Part shown: positions 1-8,534 of the stretch, piece after piece
Numbering within the stretch: position 1 is the first letter of the stretch
Layout of the letters: each line of letters opens with the position of its first letter
Source: JBIKLM01 sp044375105
GTDB lineage: Bacteria; Planctomycetota; UBA1135; GCA-002686595
DNA: 20,349 nt
Assembly: GCA_044375105.1 (NCBI GenBank)
Contig: JBILNK010000066.1
Span: 1 to 20,349, forward strand
Reading direction: 5' to 3'
Position numbers and translations under genes: made by a program
The notes under the pieces: model-generated
Told to the model about the DNA's origin: nothing
The model's input: only the letters and a program-made list of their open reading frames with translations
Database searches by the model: none

Positions 1-989
1 CTGCCGGCCGCCGCAGCGAAGCTGAAGCGCGACAGGCGCGCCGCAGCGAAGCTGAGCGCGTACAGCGAGCGCCCATCGGCGCTGAATTCGAGCGCGATCG
101 GCGAGTCCACCTGGGCCGCAGAGTGCAGGGCCCCGATCGCGCCGCTGAGCGGGTCGAGTTCGAAGATGCCGATGCCGCCCGCGCCGTACATGCCGACCGC
201 CAGGAAACGGCCGTCCGGGCTGACCGCCAGCCCCGCGGGAGCGGGCAACTCGAGGCTCGTTCCGAACTTGCCCAGGGCGCCGCTCTCCGGGTCGATGCGG
301 AAGGTCTCCACGGAGCTGGAGCCCAGGTTGGTGACGTACAGGCAGCGGCCGTCGGGGGCCAGGGCCAGTTCGAAGCTGCCCCCGTCGGTCTGGGCCAGCG
401 CGATCGGACCGAGGCTGCCCGACTGGGTGTCGATGCGATGCACGCCCAGGCCCTCCTCGGCCGAGCTCACGTACAGGAAGCGGCCCAGGGGGTCCGTCGC
501 CGCCCGCAGGGGCGACTTGGCGGTGCGCACCGAGCCCATCGGGACCAGAGCGGTGGAACGGGGGTCGTGGCGCCAGATCGCCACCCGGCTTTGGTCGACG
601 TGCACCCCGAACAGCAGCAGCGCGTGGTCGAAGCCGGCGTGTACTTCGAGCTCGAAACTGGCGCTCGCGGAGCCGGCCGGGTTGCTGGCCGTGACGGTGT
701 AGAGCGCGCGGGGCGTGGGGGCGCTCGGCCAGCCGCCGATCGAGCCGTCGGGCGCCAGGGTCAGACCCGGGGGCAGGCTGGGGGCGACCGAGAACTCGCT
801 GGAGGCACCGCCGGAGAGCTCTGGAACCAGCGGGGGGGCGAACACGCCCACCAGCAGGTCCGTCGGCGCCGGCCCGTAGGCCAGGGCCGGGGGCTGGGGC
901 TGGGGCACCGCCGGCGCCGCGCCGCCCCCACAGCCAGGCAGGAGCAGGGTCAGGGCCAGGATCCAGCGGGTTTCGATCGGGTCGCACAT
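1..989 (-). CDS. Lipoprotein with lactonase-like beta-propeller, 3' part cut by window edge
   Basis: The frame opens at the ATG at 989 and stays open to the left edge, so the C-terminus is missing (about 329 codons seen). The N-terminus has Arg8, a hydrophobic core at about residues 9-17 and a lipobox Leu17-Pro-Gly-Cys20, so it should be a lipoprotein anchored at Cys20. Residues about 40-90 resemble a putative Ig-like (He_PIG type) module, with LPPGLTLAPDGSIGG followed by YTVTASNPAGSA. From about residue 100 there are repeated blades of the form 'spDGRfLYV...V..FriDp.sGal', as in 6-phosphogluconolactonase/lactonase-type seven-bladed propellers. Whether it is enzymatic is unknown; in lipoproteins of this design the propeller is often a binding scaffold. 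It is divergent from htpG. Confidence 0.8.
   Translation of the reverse strand, partial: MCDPIETRWILALTLLLPGCGGGAAPAVPQPQPPALAYGPAPTDLLVGVFAPPLVPELSGGASSEFSVAPSLPPGLTLAPDGSIGGWPSAPTPRALYTVTASNPAGSASASFELEVHAGFDHALLLFGVHVDQSRVAIWRHDPRSTALVPMGSVRTAKSPLRAATDPLGRFLYVSSAEEGLGVHRIDTQSGSLGPIALAQTDGGSFELALAPDGRCLYVTNLGSSSVETFRIDPESGALGKFGTSLELPAPAGLAVSPDGRFLAVGMYGAGGIGIFELDPLSGAIGALHSAAQVDSPIALEFSADGRSLYALSFAAARLSRFSFAAAAG
10..60. repeat. Tandem 30-bp in-frame duplication inside the lipoprotein gene
   Basis: The 16-base word GCCGCAGCGAAGCTGA occurs at 10-25 and again at 40-55, a period of 30 bases. The copies stay in frame with the minus-strand lipoprotein and encode a repeated Ser-Phe-Ala-Ala-Ala element ten residues apart. 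The repeat lies at the window edge, so further copies may continue outside. Confidence 0.7.
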
Positions 990-1111
990 GGCTCGTGCGG
1001 ACCCTCCCCGGCGGACATCTGCCGCCCTGGCCTCGGCTCCCCTCGGGAGGCCCGCCAGAAAACTTACCCCGGCCGCCGCAGCCGGGCATCGAAGCCGGGC
1101 CCCGCGGGACC

Positions 1112-1117
1112 TATCCT
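1112..1117 (+). promoter_or_regulatory. Candidate -10 element (TATCCT) of htpG
   Basis: TATCCT lies 58 bases before the htpG ATG. The same eight-base word CCTATCCT also precedes the Pus10-like gene at 14377-14384. The best -35 match with a 17-base spacer is TCGAAG at 1089-1094, which is weak. This is a pattern match only. Confidence 0.35.
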
Positions 1118-1130
1118 GCCGGACCGCCCA

Positions 1131-1149
1131 CCGGGAAAGGACTTCCCGG
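1131..1149 (+). promoter_or_regulatory. Perfect 7-bp inverted repeat in the htpG leader
   Basis: CCGGGAA (1131-1137) and TTCCCGG (1143-1149) are perfect inverted arms around the 5-base loop AGGAC. The repeat sits between the candidate -10 box and the ATG of htpG. It could be an operator or a 5' UTR hairpin. It is not a CIRCE element, which has TTAGCACTC arms and a 9-base spacer. Confidence 0.5.
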
Positions 1150-1175
1150 GGCGGATCCCCCCGACGAGCCGATCC

Positions 1176-3113
1176 ATGACCACCAAAGCCGAACGCTTGG
1201 AGTTCCAAGCCGAGACCAAGGAACTCCTGGATCTGATGATCCATTCGCTCTACTCGCACAAGGACATCTTCTTGCGCGAGCTGTGCTCCAACGCCTCGGA
1301 CGCGCTCGACAAGCGTCGTTTCCTGGGCCTGACCGATCCCCGCCTGGCCCCCGCGGGCGAGCTGGCGATCGAACTCGAACCCGACCCCGCCGCGCGCACC
1401 CTGATCGTGCGCGACAACGGCATCGGCATGAGCCGCGAGGAGCTGATCGAGAACCTGGGCACGATCGCGCGCTCGGGCACCAAACGCTTCCTGCTCGACG
1501 CGCGCGGCAAGGCCGAAGCCCCGGAGCTGATCGGCCAGTTCGGCGTGGGCTTTTATTCGGCCTTCATGGTCGCCGACGAGGTCGTGGTCGAGAGCCGCCG
1601 CGCCGGCGGCGAAGAGGGCTGGCGCTGGCGCTCGCGGGGCGACGGGCATTTCGAGCTCGAGCCGCTCCCCGAGCTGCCCGTCGGCACGCGCATCGTGCTG
1701 CACCTCAAGGCCCACGACGAGGACGAGGCCGGGGCCCAGGACTTCGCCGCCGAGTGGGTCTTGCGCGAGATCGTGCGCCGCTACTCGGACTTCGTCGCCT
1801 ATCCGATCAAGCTGCTGAGCCAGCGCCGCGGGCCCAAGCTCGACGACCAGGGCCAGCCGATCGAGGGCAGCGAGGAGACCCGCCGCGAGTGGGTCGTGAT
1901 CAACTCCCAGAAGCCGATCTGGATGCGGCCCAAGGCCGAGGTCAGCGCGGAGCAGTACGCCGAGCTCTACCGGCGCATCGCGCGCGGCTTCGGCGAGCCC
2001 CTGGAGACGATCCACTTCCGCGCCGAGGGCAGCAACGAATACACCGCGGTGCTGTTCCTGCCCAAGGAGAAGCCGCTCGAGCTGTTCGAGAGCGAGCCCA
2101 AGAAGAGCCGCGTCCAGCTGTACGTCAAGCGCGTGTTCATCACGGCCGACTGCGAAGAGCTGATGCCTCCCTGGCTGCGCTTCGTGCCCGGCCTGGTCGA
2201 TTCGAACGACCTGCCGCTCAACGTCTCGCGCGAGACCCTGCAGCACAACCGCCAGCTGGCCCAGATCAAAAAGCGCCTGACCCGCAAGGTCCTGGACAGC
2301 CTGGGCGGTCTCTCCAAGGAGCGCCGCGGGGACTTCGAGGCCTTCTGGGGCCAATTCGGCGCCGTGCTCAAGGAAGGGCTCTATTTCGAACAGGGCGACA
2401 TCCAGGACGAACTGGCGGGCCTGTGCCTGTTCCGCTCGAGCCACGGCGAGGGCTGGACCGGTCTGCAGGAGTACGTCGAGCGCATGCCCGCGGGGCAGCC
2501 GGCGATCTACACCCTGGCCGCGCCGGACCTCGAAACCGCGCGTCGCTCCCCGCACCTCGAGCGCCCGCGCGGCAAGGGCTACGAAGTCCTGTTCCTGCTC
2601 GATCCCGTGGACGAGTTCGCCTTCCAGCGCCTCGAGGAGTGGCACGGCACCAAGATCCAGGCCCTCGGCAAGGGCGCCGACCAGCTGGAGGACGAGGGCG
2701 ACAAGCAGCGCCGCAGCGAGCTCGAAAGCCAGCACAAGGCCCTGCTCGAGGCCATGCAGCAGCGACTCTCCGGCGCGGTCAGCGGCGTTTCCTTCTCGAG
2801 CCGGCTCTCGGACGCAGCGGCCGTGCTGGTCGGCGAGGAGCACAGCTTCTCGCCGCACGTCGAGAAGCTGATGCGCGAGTCCGGTCGCGGTCCGGGCGGC
2901 CCGGCCAGCCGCCGGCGCCTCGAGCTCAACCCCGCCCATGGCCTGGTCGAGCGGCTGGAGAGCCTGCGCGAAAGCGCGCCCGAGCGCTTCCAGGACTATT
3001 GCGACCTGCTCTATGGTCAGGCCCTGCTGAGCGAAGGGGCGACGCCCCCCGAGCCGGCGCGCTTCGCCGCGCTGGTGGCCAAGCTGCTCTTGGCCGAGCG
3101 CTCGGGCGGCTGA
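1176..3113 (+). CDS. htpG: Molecular chaperone HtpG (Hsp90 family)
   Basis: This is a cytosolic ATP-dependent Hsp90 chaperone of 645 residues, a normal length for bacterial HtpG. The N-terminal GHKL ATPase domain shows RELCSNASDALDK (residues 34-46, with Glu35 and Asn39 as the catalytic and Mg-binding positions), RDNGIGM (79-85), GTIARSGTKRF (95-105) and GQFGVGFYSAFMVAD (120-134). The middle domain carries the signature YVKRVFITADCEELMPPWLR followed by DSNDLPLNVSRETLQHN. A charged C-terminal dimerisation domain follows. The ATG at 1176 starts exactly where the family starts (MTTKAERLEFQAET). The frame is open upstream to 123, but that part does not resemble protein and overlaps the lipoprotein on the other strand. 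No clear Shine-Dalgarno is present. Confidence 0.97.
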   Translation: MTTKAERLEFQAETKELLDLMIHSLYSHKDIFLRELCSNASDALDKRRFLGLTDPRLAPAGELAIELEPDPAARTLIVRDNGIGMSREELIENLGTIARSGTKRFLLDARGKAEAPELIGQFGVGFYSAFMVADEVVVESRRAGGEEGWRWRSRGDGHFELEPLPELPVGTRIVLHLKAHDEDEAGAQDFAAEWVLREIVRRYSDFVAYPIKLLSQRRGPKLDDQGQPIEGSEETRREWVVINSQKPIWMRPKAEVSAEQYAELYRRIARGFGEPLETIHFRAEGSNEYTAVLFLPKEKPLELFESEPKKSRVQLYVKRVFITADCEELMPPWLRFVPGLVDSNDLPLNVSRETLQHNRQLAQIKKRLTRKVLDSLGGLSKERRGDFEAFWGQFGAVLKEGLYFEQGDIQDELAGLCLFRSSHGEGWTGLQEYVERMPAGQPAIYTLAAPDLETARRSPHLERPRGKGYEVLFLLDPVDEFAFQRLEEWHGTKIQALGKGADQLEDEGDKQRRSELESQHKALLEAMQQRLSGAVSGVSFSSRLSDAAAVLVGEEHSFSPHVEKLMRESGRGPGGPASRRRLELNPAHGLVERLESLRESAPERFQDYCDLLYGQALLSEGATPPEPARFAALVAKLLLAERSGG

Positions 3114-3145
3114 GCGGCACGGGCCCCGCCCGGCGGCTCCGCCCT

Positions 3146-3162
3146 CTCGGGCGCAGCCCGAG
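3146..3162. terminator. Hairpin between convergent htpG and aminopeptidase genes
   Basis: CTCGGGC (3146-3152) and GCCCGAG (3156-3162) form a perfect 7-bp stem with a GCA loop in the 94-base gap between two converging genes. No T-run follows on either strand, so its role as a bidirectional terminator is inferred from position and stem strength. Confidence 0.45.
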
Positions 3163-3207
3163 CCGAGCGCTTCGTGATTGTCCGTCGGCCTGGGGCGGGC
3201 GCCGGGC

Positions 3208-4998
3208 TCAGACCGCTTCGGTGCGGCGGCGCAGCCATTCGAGCGCTGCGCCCTCGAGGCGCGGGGCCAGGCGCCGGCGCACCTCCGCGTGGTAGGCGTT
3301 CAGCCAGGCGCGTTCGGAGGTATCGAGCAGATCCAGGTCCAAGCACTGGACGTCGATTGGGCACAGGGTCAGGGTCTCGAACTCGAGGAACTCCCCGAAC
3401 TCGCCCGGGGGCGCCGGCACGTTCAGCACCAGGTTTTCGATGCGCACGCCCCAGCGGCCCGGGCGGTAGATGCCCGGCTCGATGCTGGTGATCATGCCGG
3501 GCTCCATGGCCATGTGCGCTTCCGGGATGGCTTTGGAGAGGCTCTGCGGGCCCTCGTGCACGTTGAGGAAGTACCCCACGCCGTGCCCCGTGCCGTGGCC
3601 GTAGTCGATGCCCTGGGCCCACAGGGGGGCGCGTGCGATGCTGTCGAGCATGGGGGCCAGGGTGCCGCGCGGGAAGCGCGTGCGCGAGAGGCCCAGCATG
3701 CCTTTCAGCACCAGGGTGCAATCGCGTTTGGTTTCGGCGGGCAAGCGCCCGATGGCCCACACCCGGGTGATGTCCGTGGTGCCCCCGAGGTACTGGCCGC
3801 CCGAGTCGATCAGCAGCAGGCCCGGCCCGTCGATGTGCGCGAAGTGCTCGGGCGTGGCGCGGTAGTGGGGCAGCGCGCCGTTGGCCTGGAAGCCGGCGAT
3901 CGTGGCGAAGGACAGGCCGACGAAGCCCGGTTCGCGCGCCCGTTCGGCGCTGAGCTGCCGGTCGATGTCGAGCTCGGAGAGCCGCGCGCCCGGCAGCGCG
4001 GCCTCGAGCCAGGCGTAGAAGCGGCATTGGGCCGCCCCGTCCTGCTCCATCACCTGGCGCACCTGGGCCGCTTCCGCGGCGTTTTTCCGCGCTTTGGCCA
4101 GGGTGGTCGGATTGATCGCCTCGATCGTGCGGCAGGCCAGGCCTTCGGTCAGGCCGGCGGTCACCCGGCGCGGATCGAGCAGCAGGGCGGCTTCCTTCGG
4201 CAGGGCCTCCAGGGCCCGCCGCGCGCCGGCGTAGTCGGCCGGCTGGATGCCGTCCTGGGCCAGCTCGCGGGCCAGCTCGGCGGGCAGCTTGTTCGGAGCC
4301 ACGAACAGGGTCCCGGCGCGCGAATCGAGCAGCAGGTGCCCGAGGAACACCGGGTTGTAGCTGACGTCGGAGCCGCGCAGGTTGAGCAGCCAGCACAGGT
4401 CGTCGATGGTCGAGATCAGATGGTGGCTGGCGCCGTGCCGCTGCATGTGTCGGCGCAGGTCGGCCAGGCGCTCGCTGCGCGGCTGGGTCGCCGCCGGCGG
4501 GCGGTGGGCGTAGATCGGCGCCAGGGGCAAGCCCGGGCGCCCTTGCCAGATGTCCGCCAGCAGGTCGTGCTCGCTGGACAGGGACAGGCCGGCGCGCTCG
4601 AGAGCGCCGCGCAGCTGGCGCGCCCCCGCGAGGCCCAGCACCTGGCCGTCGACCGCCACCGGCTTGCCCCGCGGCGTGTGCTCGATCAGCCAATCGATGT
4701 GGGCGCTGCTGGCGGCGCTTGGCACCTTGACCAGCTCGATGCCGCTGCCCTCGAGCTCGCGCTCGGCCTGGGACCAATAGCGGCTGTCGGCGAACAGGGC
4801 CGCCCGGTCCGCGGTCACGGCCAGGGTCCCCACCGAGCCGGTGAAGCCCGACAACCATTGGCGGCCTTGCCAGCGCTCCGGCAGGTACTCGGACAGGTGG
4901 GGGTCCGCGGAGGGCACCAGCAGGGCGCCTAGACCGCGGGAGCGCAGGGCGGCTTGGGCCAGGGAGATGCGCGCGGGGATCGCAGCGGGGGTCGTCAT
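3208..4998 (-). CDS. Xaa-Pro aminopeptidase, three-domain type (peptidase M24)
   Basis: This 596-residue cytosolic metallopeptidase should remove N-terminal residues preceding proline. It has the three-domain layout of eukaryotic-type aminopeptidase P1: a creatinase N-domain with SEYLPERWQGRQWLSGFTGS near residue 36, a second creatinase-like domain, and a pita-bread catalytic domain. Expected dinuclear metal ligands are all present: Asp398 (LLLIDSGG), Asp409 (TTDITR), His472 (GHGTGHGVG), Glu507 (SIEPGIY) and Glu521 (RIENLV). The C-terminal extension FLEFETLTLCPID is typical of the long form, which bacterial PepP of about 440 residues lacks. The start is the ATG at 4998; an in-frame TTG at 5040 would add 14 residues without resemblance to the family. 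It ends facing htpG and lies 54 bases after the FG-GAP gene. Confidence 0.93.
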   Translation of the reverse strand: MTTPAAIPARISLAQAALRSRGLGALLVPSADPHLSEYLPERWQGRQWLSGFTGSVGTLAVTADRAALFADSRYWSQAERELEGSGIELVKVPSAASSAHIDWLIEHTPRGKPVAVDGQVLGLAGARQLRGALERAGLSLSSEHDLLADIWQGRPGLPLAPIYAHRPPAATQPRSERLADLRRHMQRHGASHHLISTIDDLCWLLNLRGSDVSYNPVFLGHLLLDSRAGTLFVAPNKLPAELARELAQDGIQPADYAGARRALEALPKEAALLLDPRRVTAGLTEGLACRTIEAINPTTLAKARKNAAEAAQVRQVMEQDGAAQCRFYAWLEAALPGARLSELDIDRQLSAERAREPGFVGLSFATIAGFQANGALPHYRATPEHFAHIDGPGLLLIDSGGQYLGGTTDITRVWAIGRLPAETKRDCTLVLKGMLGLSRTRFPRGTLAPMLDSIARAPLWAQGIDYGHGTGHGVGYFLNVHEGPQSLSKAIPEAHMAMEPGMITSIEPGIYRPGRWGVRIENLVLNVPAPPGEFGEFLEFETLTLCPIDVQCLDLDLLDTSERAWLNAYHAEVRRRLAPRLEGAALEWLRRRTEAV

Positions 4999-5052
4999 GG
5001 GCTCGGGAGGCAGGGCGCGCGGGGAGGATATCAGCGCCAAGCCGCGGCCTCG

Positions 5053-6801
5053 TCAGCGGCCATCGCGCGCCCCGGAGGCTTCGCGCTGGCGCGCGGCGGC
5101 TTCCGCCAGGCTGGCCGGGGCCGGGCCAGCCCGTCCGGCGCGCGCCTCCGCGGCAGGCCCCAGGCGGAACAGGTAACAGCGGCCGACCTCTTCCCAGTCG
5201 GGATGGCCGCGCACGTCGTCGGGCCAAGCGGGCGATGCAGCGCACAGGTCCTCGAAGCCGTCGCCGTCCAGGTCGCCCGCCCGGCACAGGGCCAGGCCCA
5301 GCCGATCGCGGCCGTCCTGTCCCAGGAACAGCAGGCGCAGCCGCGCCGGCAGCAACGCGCCAGCCGCGTCGCGCTCGGGCTGGCCTTCGTACCAGAAGAC
5401 GCCGCCCGCCACCGGGGAGCCGAGGCGCTGATCCGCGGGGCAAGGCGGGTCGTCGCCCAGGGGCGGGCCTGGGGAATAGAGCCGCGCGGCGATGGCGAAG
5501 TCGTCGTAGGCGTCGTCGCTGGCCCGGCCGAGGCCGGTCACGGCCCAACCGAACTCGGCGCTGCCCTGCTGGCCCACCAAACGCTGCAGGACCGCGCCAT
5601 CCGCGCCGGAAAAGAGCGTGGCGCGGCCGTGGCTGCGCAGGTCCGGCTGCTCGGGGGCGGCATCGAAGCTGGGCTCGCCGATCAAGAGTTCCGCCAGCCC
5701 GTCGCCGTCCGCATCGAAGTCCCCGGCCAGGGCGAAGCCGAAGTAGCCGCGCCCGCCGGCTTCCGGCGGATCGATGCGCATCGGCACGTCCTCCGCGCCC
5801 AGCAAGCAGCGCCCGGGGATCAGCAGCGCATACCCATCGGCCACCGCCAGGTAGTGGTTGCCGTCGGCGCCCGGGGTGCCCGGCGGGACTGCCCTGAGCT
5901 GCGGCGCACCGGCCAACAATCCGGTCGGCCAGCGCGGCTGGCGCTCGCCCGCGCGCTGGGCGTCGAGCACGCCGCCATACCAAGCGAGGCGCATGCCGAG
6001 CCGGTCGTGCGGTCCCGAGCCGTGCCAGGTTCGCGCGTGCAGGTTGCCCAGCGAGCGCGGCAGCCCCGGCCGCACGCTGCGGTTGCGCTCGCTGGCCAGG
6101 TCCTTGGAGAGAATCAGCGCCACCGAACCGCCTTCTTCCGGGGCGCCGAGGAGGCCGCCGGGGGCGCCCAGGGCCAGCTCCGCGTTGCCATCGCCGTCCA
6201 GGTCCGGCAAGCCCAACAAAGTCCAGCCCAGGCGCGCGCCCGGGCGGTCCCCGGCGATGGTCAGGCTGGCGCGCTCCCCGCCCAGCACCTCCCCGGGCTC
6301 CAGCGCCCCGTCGCCCTCGAGGGGCAGGTCGCTCGACAAGTAGACGTACACACAGCCGCGCTCGTCCCACAGGGTGCCTTCGCTGGCCAGGTCCCGGGGC
6401 AGCCCGCCCGCATAGGCCCGCGGCGCACCCACAGCGATGTCGCTGCGCCCATCGCCATCCAGGTCCCCGACCAGCGCCGCCGACCAGCCGAAACGCTCGC
6501 CGCCGCGTCCGCCGCGCAGCAGCAGGCGCGCCGGGGGCGAGACCTCGCCGCGCCGCTGCGCCGGGAACGGCGCGCTGAACAGCAGCACGCCGCCCAGGTC
6601 GGCCGGCGAGCGCTCCCAGGAATTCATGCCGCCGAGCAGCAGGTCGCGCCGGCCGTCGCCATCGAAATCGCCGCCCATCGAGACGTCGTAGCCGGCGTGC
6701 AGCAGCGCGTAGGTGCCCTGGAAGAGGTGCTCGGCCTGGCAGGCCCACAGCACCGGGGTGTCGACTTGGGGCAGGGCCAGCAGGAGCGCGCAGGCAAGCA
6801 T
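5053..6801 (-). CDS. Secreted FG-GAP / integrin-alpha-like propeller protein
   Basis: From the ATG at 6801 the product has 582 residues and opens with a hydrophobic signal-like stretch (MLACALLLALPQ). It then carries FG-GAP repeats with calcium-loop motifs: GDFDGDGRRDLLLGG (about residue 44), GDLDGDGRSDIAVGAP (112), PDLDGDGNAELALGAP (199), GDFDADGDGLAELLIGEP (360), a degenerate SDDAYDDFAIAA (430) and GDLDGDGFEDLCAASP (509). These form a calcium-binding extracellular propeller of the integrin-alpha N-terminal type. The ligand is unknown. The tail after about residue 548 is Ala/Arg-rich and looks disordered. The start is uncertain: an ATG at 6882 would add 27 Arg/Pro-rich residues and give the signal peptide a positive N-region. 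No Shine-Dalgarno discriminates between them. Confidence 0.82.
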   Translation of the reverse strand: MLACALLLALPQVDTPVLWACQAEHLFQGTYALLHAGYDVSMGGDFDGDGRRDLLLGGMNSWERSPADLGGVLLFSAPFPAQRRGEVSPPARLLLRGGRGGERFGWSAALVGDLDGDGRSDIAVGAPRAYAGGLPRDLASEGTLWDERGCVYVYLSSDLPLEGDGALEPGEVLGGERASLTIAGDRPGARLGWTLLGLPDLDGDGNAELALGAPGGLLGAPEEGGSVALILSKDLASERNRSVRPGLPRSLGNLHARTWHGSGPHDRLGMRLAWYGGVLDAQRAGERQPRWPTGLLAGAPQLRAVPPGTPGADGNHYLAVADGYALLIPGRCLLGAEDVPMRIDPPEAGGRGYFGFALAGDFDADGDGLAELLIGEPSFDAAPEQPDLRSHGRATLFSGADGAVLQRLVGQQGSAEFGWAVTGLGRASDDAYDDFAIAARLYSPGPPLGDDPPCPADQRLGSPVAGGVFWYEGQPERDAAGALLPARLRLLFLGQDGRDRLGLALCRAGDLDGDGFEDLCAASPAWPDDVRGHPDWEEVGRCYLFRLGPAAEARAGRAGPAPASLAEAAARQREASGARDGR

Positions 6802-6929
6802 GGGGAGGGGGGCGGGGAAGGCCGGGTTGCGGGCGCAGGGACGTGGCAGGCGGGCGGGCTCGGGCCGCTTCCGTGGAGGCATCGGCCGGGCCAGGCTGGA
6901 GGGGGATCCGCGCTGGTCTGCCGCAGGCC

Positions 6930-8534
6930 TCAGCGCGCCGCGGGCAGGCGACATTCGGTCAGCCGGCCGGACTGGTCGCCGACCAGCACCCGCCCGGGAC
7001 CGAAGGCGCACAGATCGAAGGGCAGGTCGGCCAAGCGCTGGGAGCGCGCCAGCTCGCGCCCGTCCTCGAGGGACAGGAGGCTGACCCAGCAGCCATCGGT
7101 GAAGCGCGTTTCAGCGTCCGTTTCCGCCAGGCGGCCCAGCGCCACCCACAGGTGCTGGCCGCCGGGCTCGAAGTGCAGCGCTCGGATGTTCCCGGGGCCC
7201 AGCTCGACCCGCCAGCGGGGCTGCCACTGCGGCCCGGCCAGCAGCTCGAGGTTCGAGCCGGCGGCCAGGGCCAGCAGCGCCGCGTCGGGGGCTGCGGCGA
7301 GCGCGGCGGGCTCCGCCGGCAGCTCCCAGCGCGCCAGGCGCACGGCCTCGGGCGCGGCCGTGGAGAGCAGCTCGACCTCCCGCCCGCGCGGCCCGCCGCC
7401 GATCGCCAGCCAGTCGCCGCCGGGGCCCACGGCCAGCAGCTCTCCGCCGAGCGGCGCCAGGCGCCGGGCCAGATCGCTGCCGAGTTCGAGCTCGAACAGG
7501 CCCTGATCGCCGGCCTCGGCCGCGAACAGGCGCGCGCCGTCCGGCGCGAATTCGAGGGCGCCCAGCCGGTCGAACAGGCGGCCATAGCGGCTGAGCACGT
7601 CGAGGCCCAGGGCCTCGGCCCACTCGATGCCGCGCACCGGATGCATGCCGACGGCGAACAGGCCGTCGGGCGAGAAGTGCACGCCGCGGTATTGATCCCA
7701 GCTCTCGAAGTTTCCGACCGAGCCCCCGTCGAGGGCCCTGCCGAGCGTGCGCTCGAACAGGTTCGAACTGAGCAGGATCCGGTCGCCGCTGGCGCTGAGC
7801 CGATCGAACAGCCCGGCCGGCGTGCGCAGATCGAGGCGCCGCTCGCGCAGCGGCGCGGGCAGGGCCAGCGCGGGCGCGAGGCTTTGGGCCCGCAGCCAGC
7901 CCTGCCCCTCGCTGCGGCCCTGCTCGCTGACCAGCGCCACGGCGCGGCCCTGGGCGTCGAACAGCGGCAGCCCGAGCAGGTCTTCGGTCGCGCTCGAATG
8001 GGTGCAGTGCAGTTCGAGGGCCGGCAGCCCCGGGTCCTGTTGCAGGGAGGCGACCTCGACCGCTCGGGCGCTGCCCGGCCGGCCGGCCAGATACAGGCGC
8101 TCTCCCGGGCGCGGGGCCTCGCTGCGCAGGGGGGCCGCGGAGGGCAGACGGGCTGCTTCGGGCTGAACGGCCGCGGCGGGAGCCTGTCCTTCCGCGGGCG
8201 CTTCGAGCCCGAGCTCGAGCAGCAGCACGTCGCACCACCACTCGTCGAGTCCGCCGCGCGCGGGGCCGCCGAGGGCCAGGGGCCCCGTGGGCAGATCCAG
8301 CCGGGCGTCGCTCACGATGCGGGTCCATTCGGCCAGTTCGATGGGCTGCTCCTCGCCAGCCCGATCGATCCGCGTCCAAGCCGATTGGCGCGTGGCCACG
8401 AGCCGCTCGCCGCCCAGCTCCAGCAGCAACGCCGGTCCTCGCAGGCGCTCGCCGCGGCCCTCCAGGGCCGCCGAAAACTGCACCAGGCCCGACGGGGGCA
8501 CCTCGAGGGCCTGCAGAGCCAAGAGCGCGAACAT
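6930..8534 (-). CDS. Protein with degenerate trypsin-like domain and C-terminal propeller
   Basis: I recognise no named family; the product is 534 residues. A short hydrophobic N-terminus (MFALLALQALEV) may be a signal peptide. Residues about 33-225 follow the outline of a trypsin-like (S1) domain: ALLLELGGERLVATRQSAW where the His strand would be, CDVLLLEL with a plausible Asp102, and DLLGLPLFDAQGRAVAL where GDSGxP would be. The His position reads Ser51 and the nucleophile position reads Leu187, so it would be inactive. Residues about 285-530 have propeller-like blades (GVHFSPDGLFAVG, ALEFAPDGARLFAAE, ALHFEPGGQHLWVALG). An in-frame TAG four codons upstream fixes the ATG at 8534 as the first possible start. 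It lies between chrA and the FG-GAP gene on the same strand. Confidence 0.75.
   Translation of the reverse strand: MFALLALQALEVPPSGLVQFSAALEGRGERLRGPALLLELGGERLVATRQSAWTRIDRAGEEQPIELAEWTRIVSDARLDLPTGPLALGGPARGGLDEWWCDVLLLELGLEAPAEGQAPAAAVQPEAARLPSAAPLRSEAPRPGERLYLAGRPGSARAVEVASLQQDPGLPALELHCTHSSATEDLLGLPLFDAQGRAVALVSEQGRSEGQGWLRAQSLAPALALPAPLRERRLDLRTPAGLFDRLSASGDRILLSSNLFERTLGRALDGGSVGNFESWDQYRGVHFSPDGLFAVGMHPVRGIEWAEALGLDVLSRYGRLFDRLGALEFAPDGARLFAAEAGDQGLFELELGSDLARRLAPLGGELLAVGPGGDWLAIGGGPRGREVELLSTAAPEAVRLARWELPAEPAALAAAPDAALLALAAGSNLELLAGPQWQPRWRVELGPGNIRALHFEPGGQHLWVALGRLAETDAETRFTDGCWVSLLSLEDGRELARSQRLADLPFDLCAFGPGRVLVGDQSGRLTECRLPAAR

Noticed and set aside
1131..1149. CIRCE heat-shock operator at htpG
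   Set aside because: Arm sequence and spacer differ completely from CIRCE.
123..1175. A 351-codon upstream extension in frame with htpG
   Set aside because: It is low-complexity, unlike any Hsp90 N-terminus, and lies opposite the convincing lipoprotein gene; the family start is the ATG at 1176.
3017..6748. A 1243-codon minus-strand open frame
   Set aside because: It overlaps htpG's end and runs through the aminopeptidase and FG-GAP genes in another frame; the product is Arg/Pro/Ala-rich with no domain, a usual high-GC shadow.
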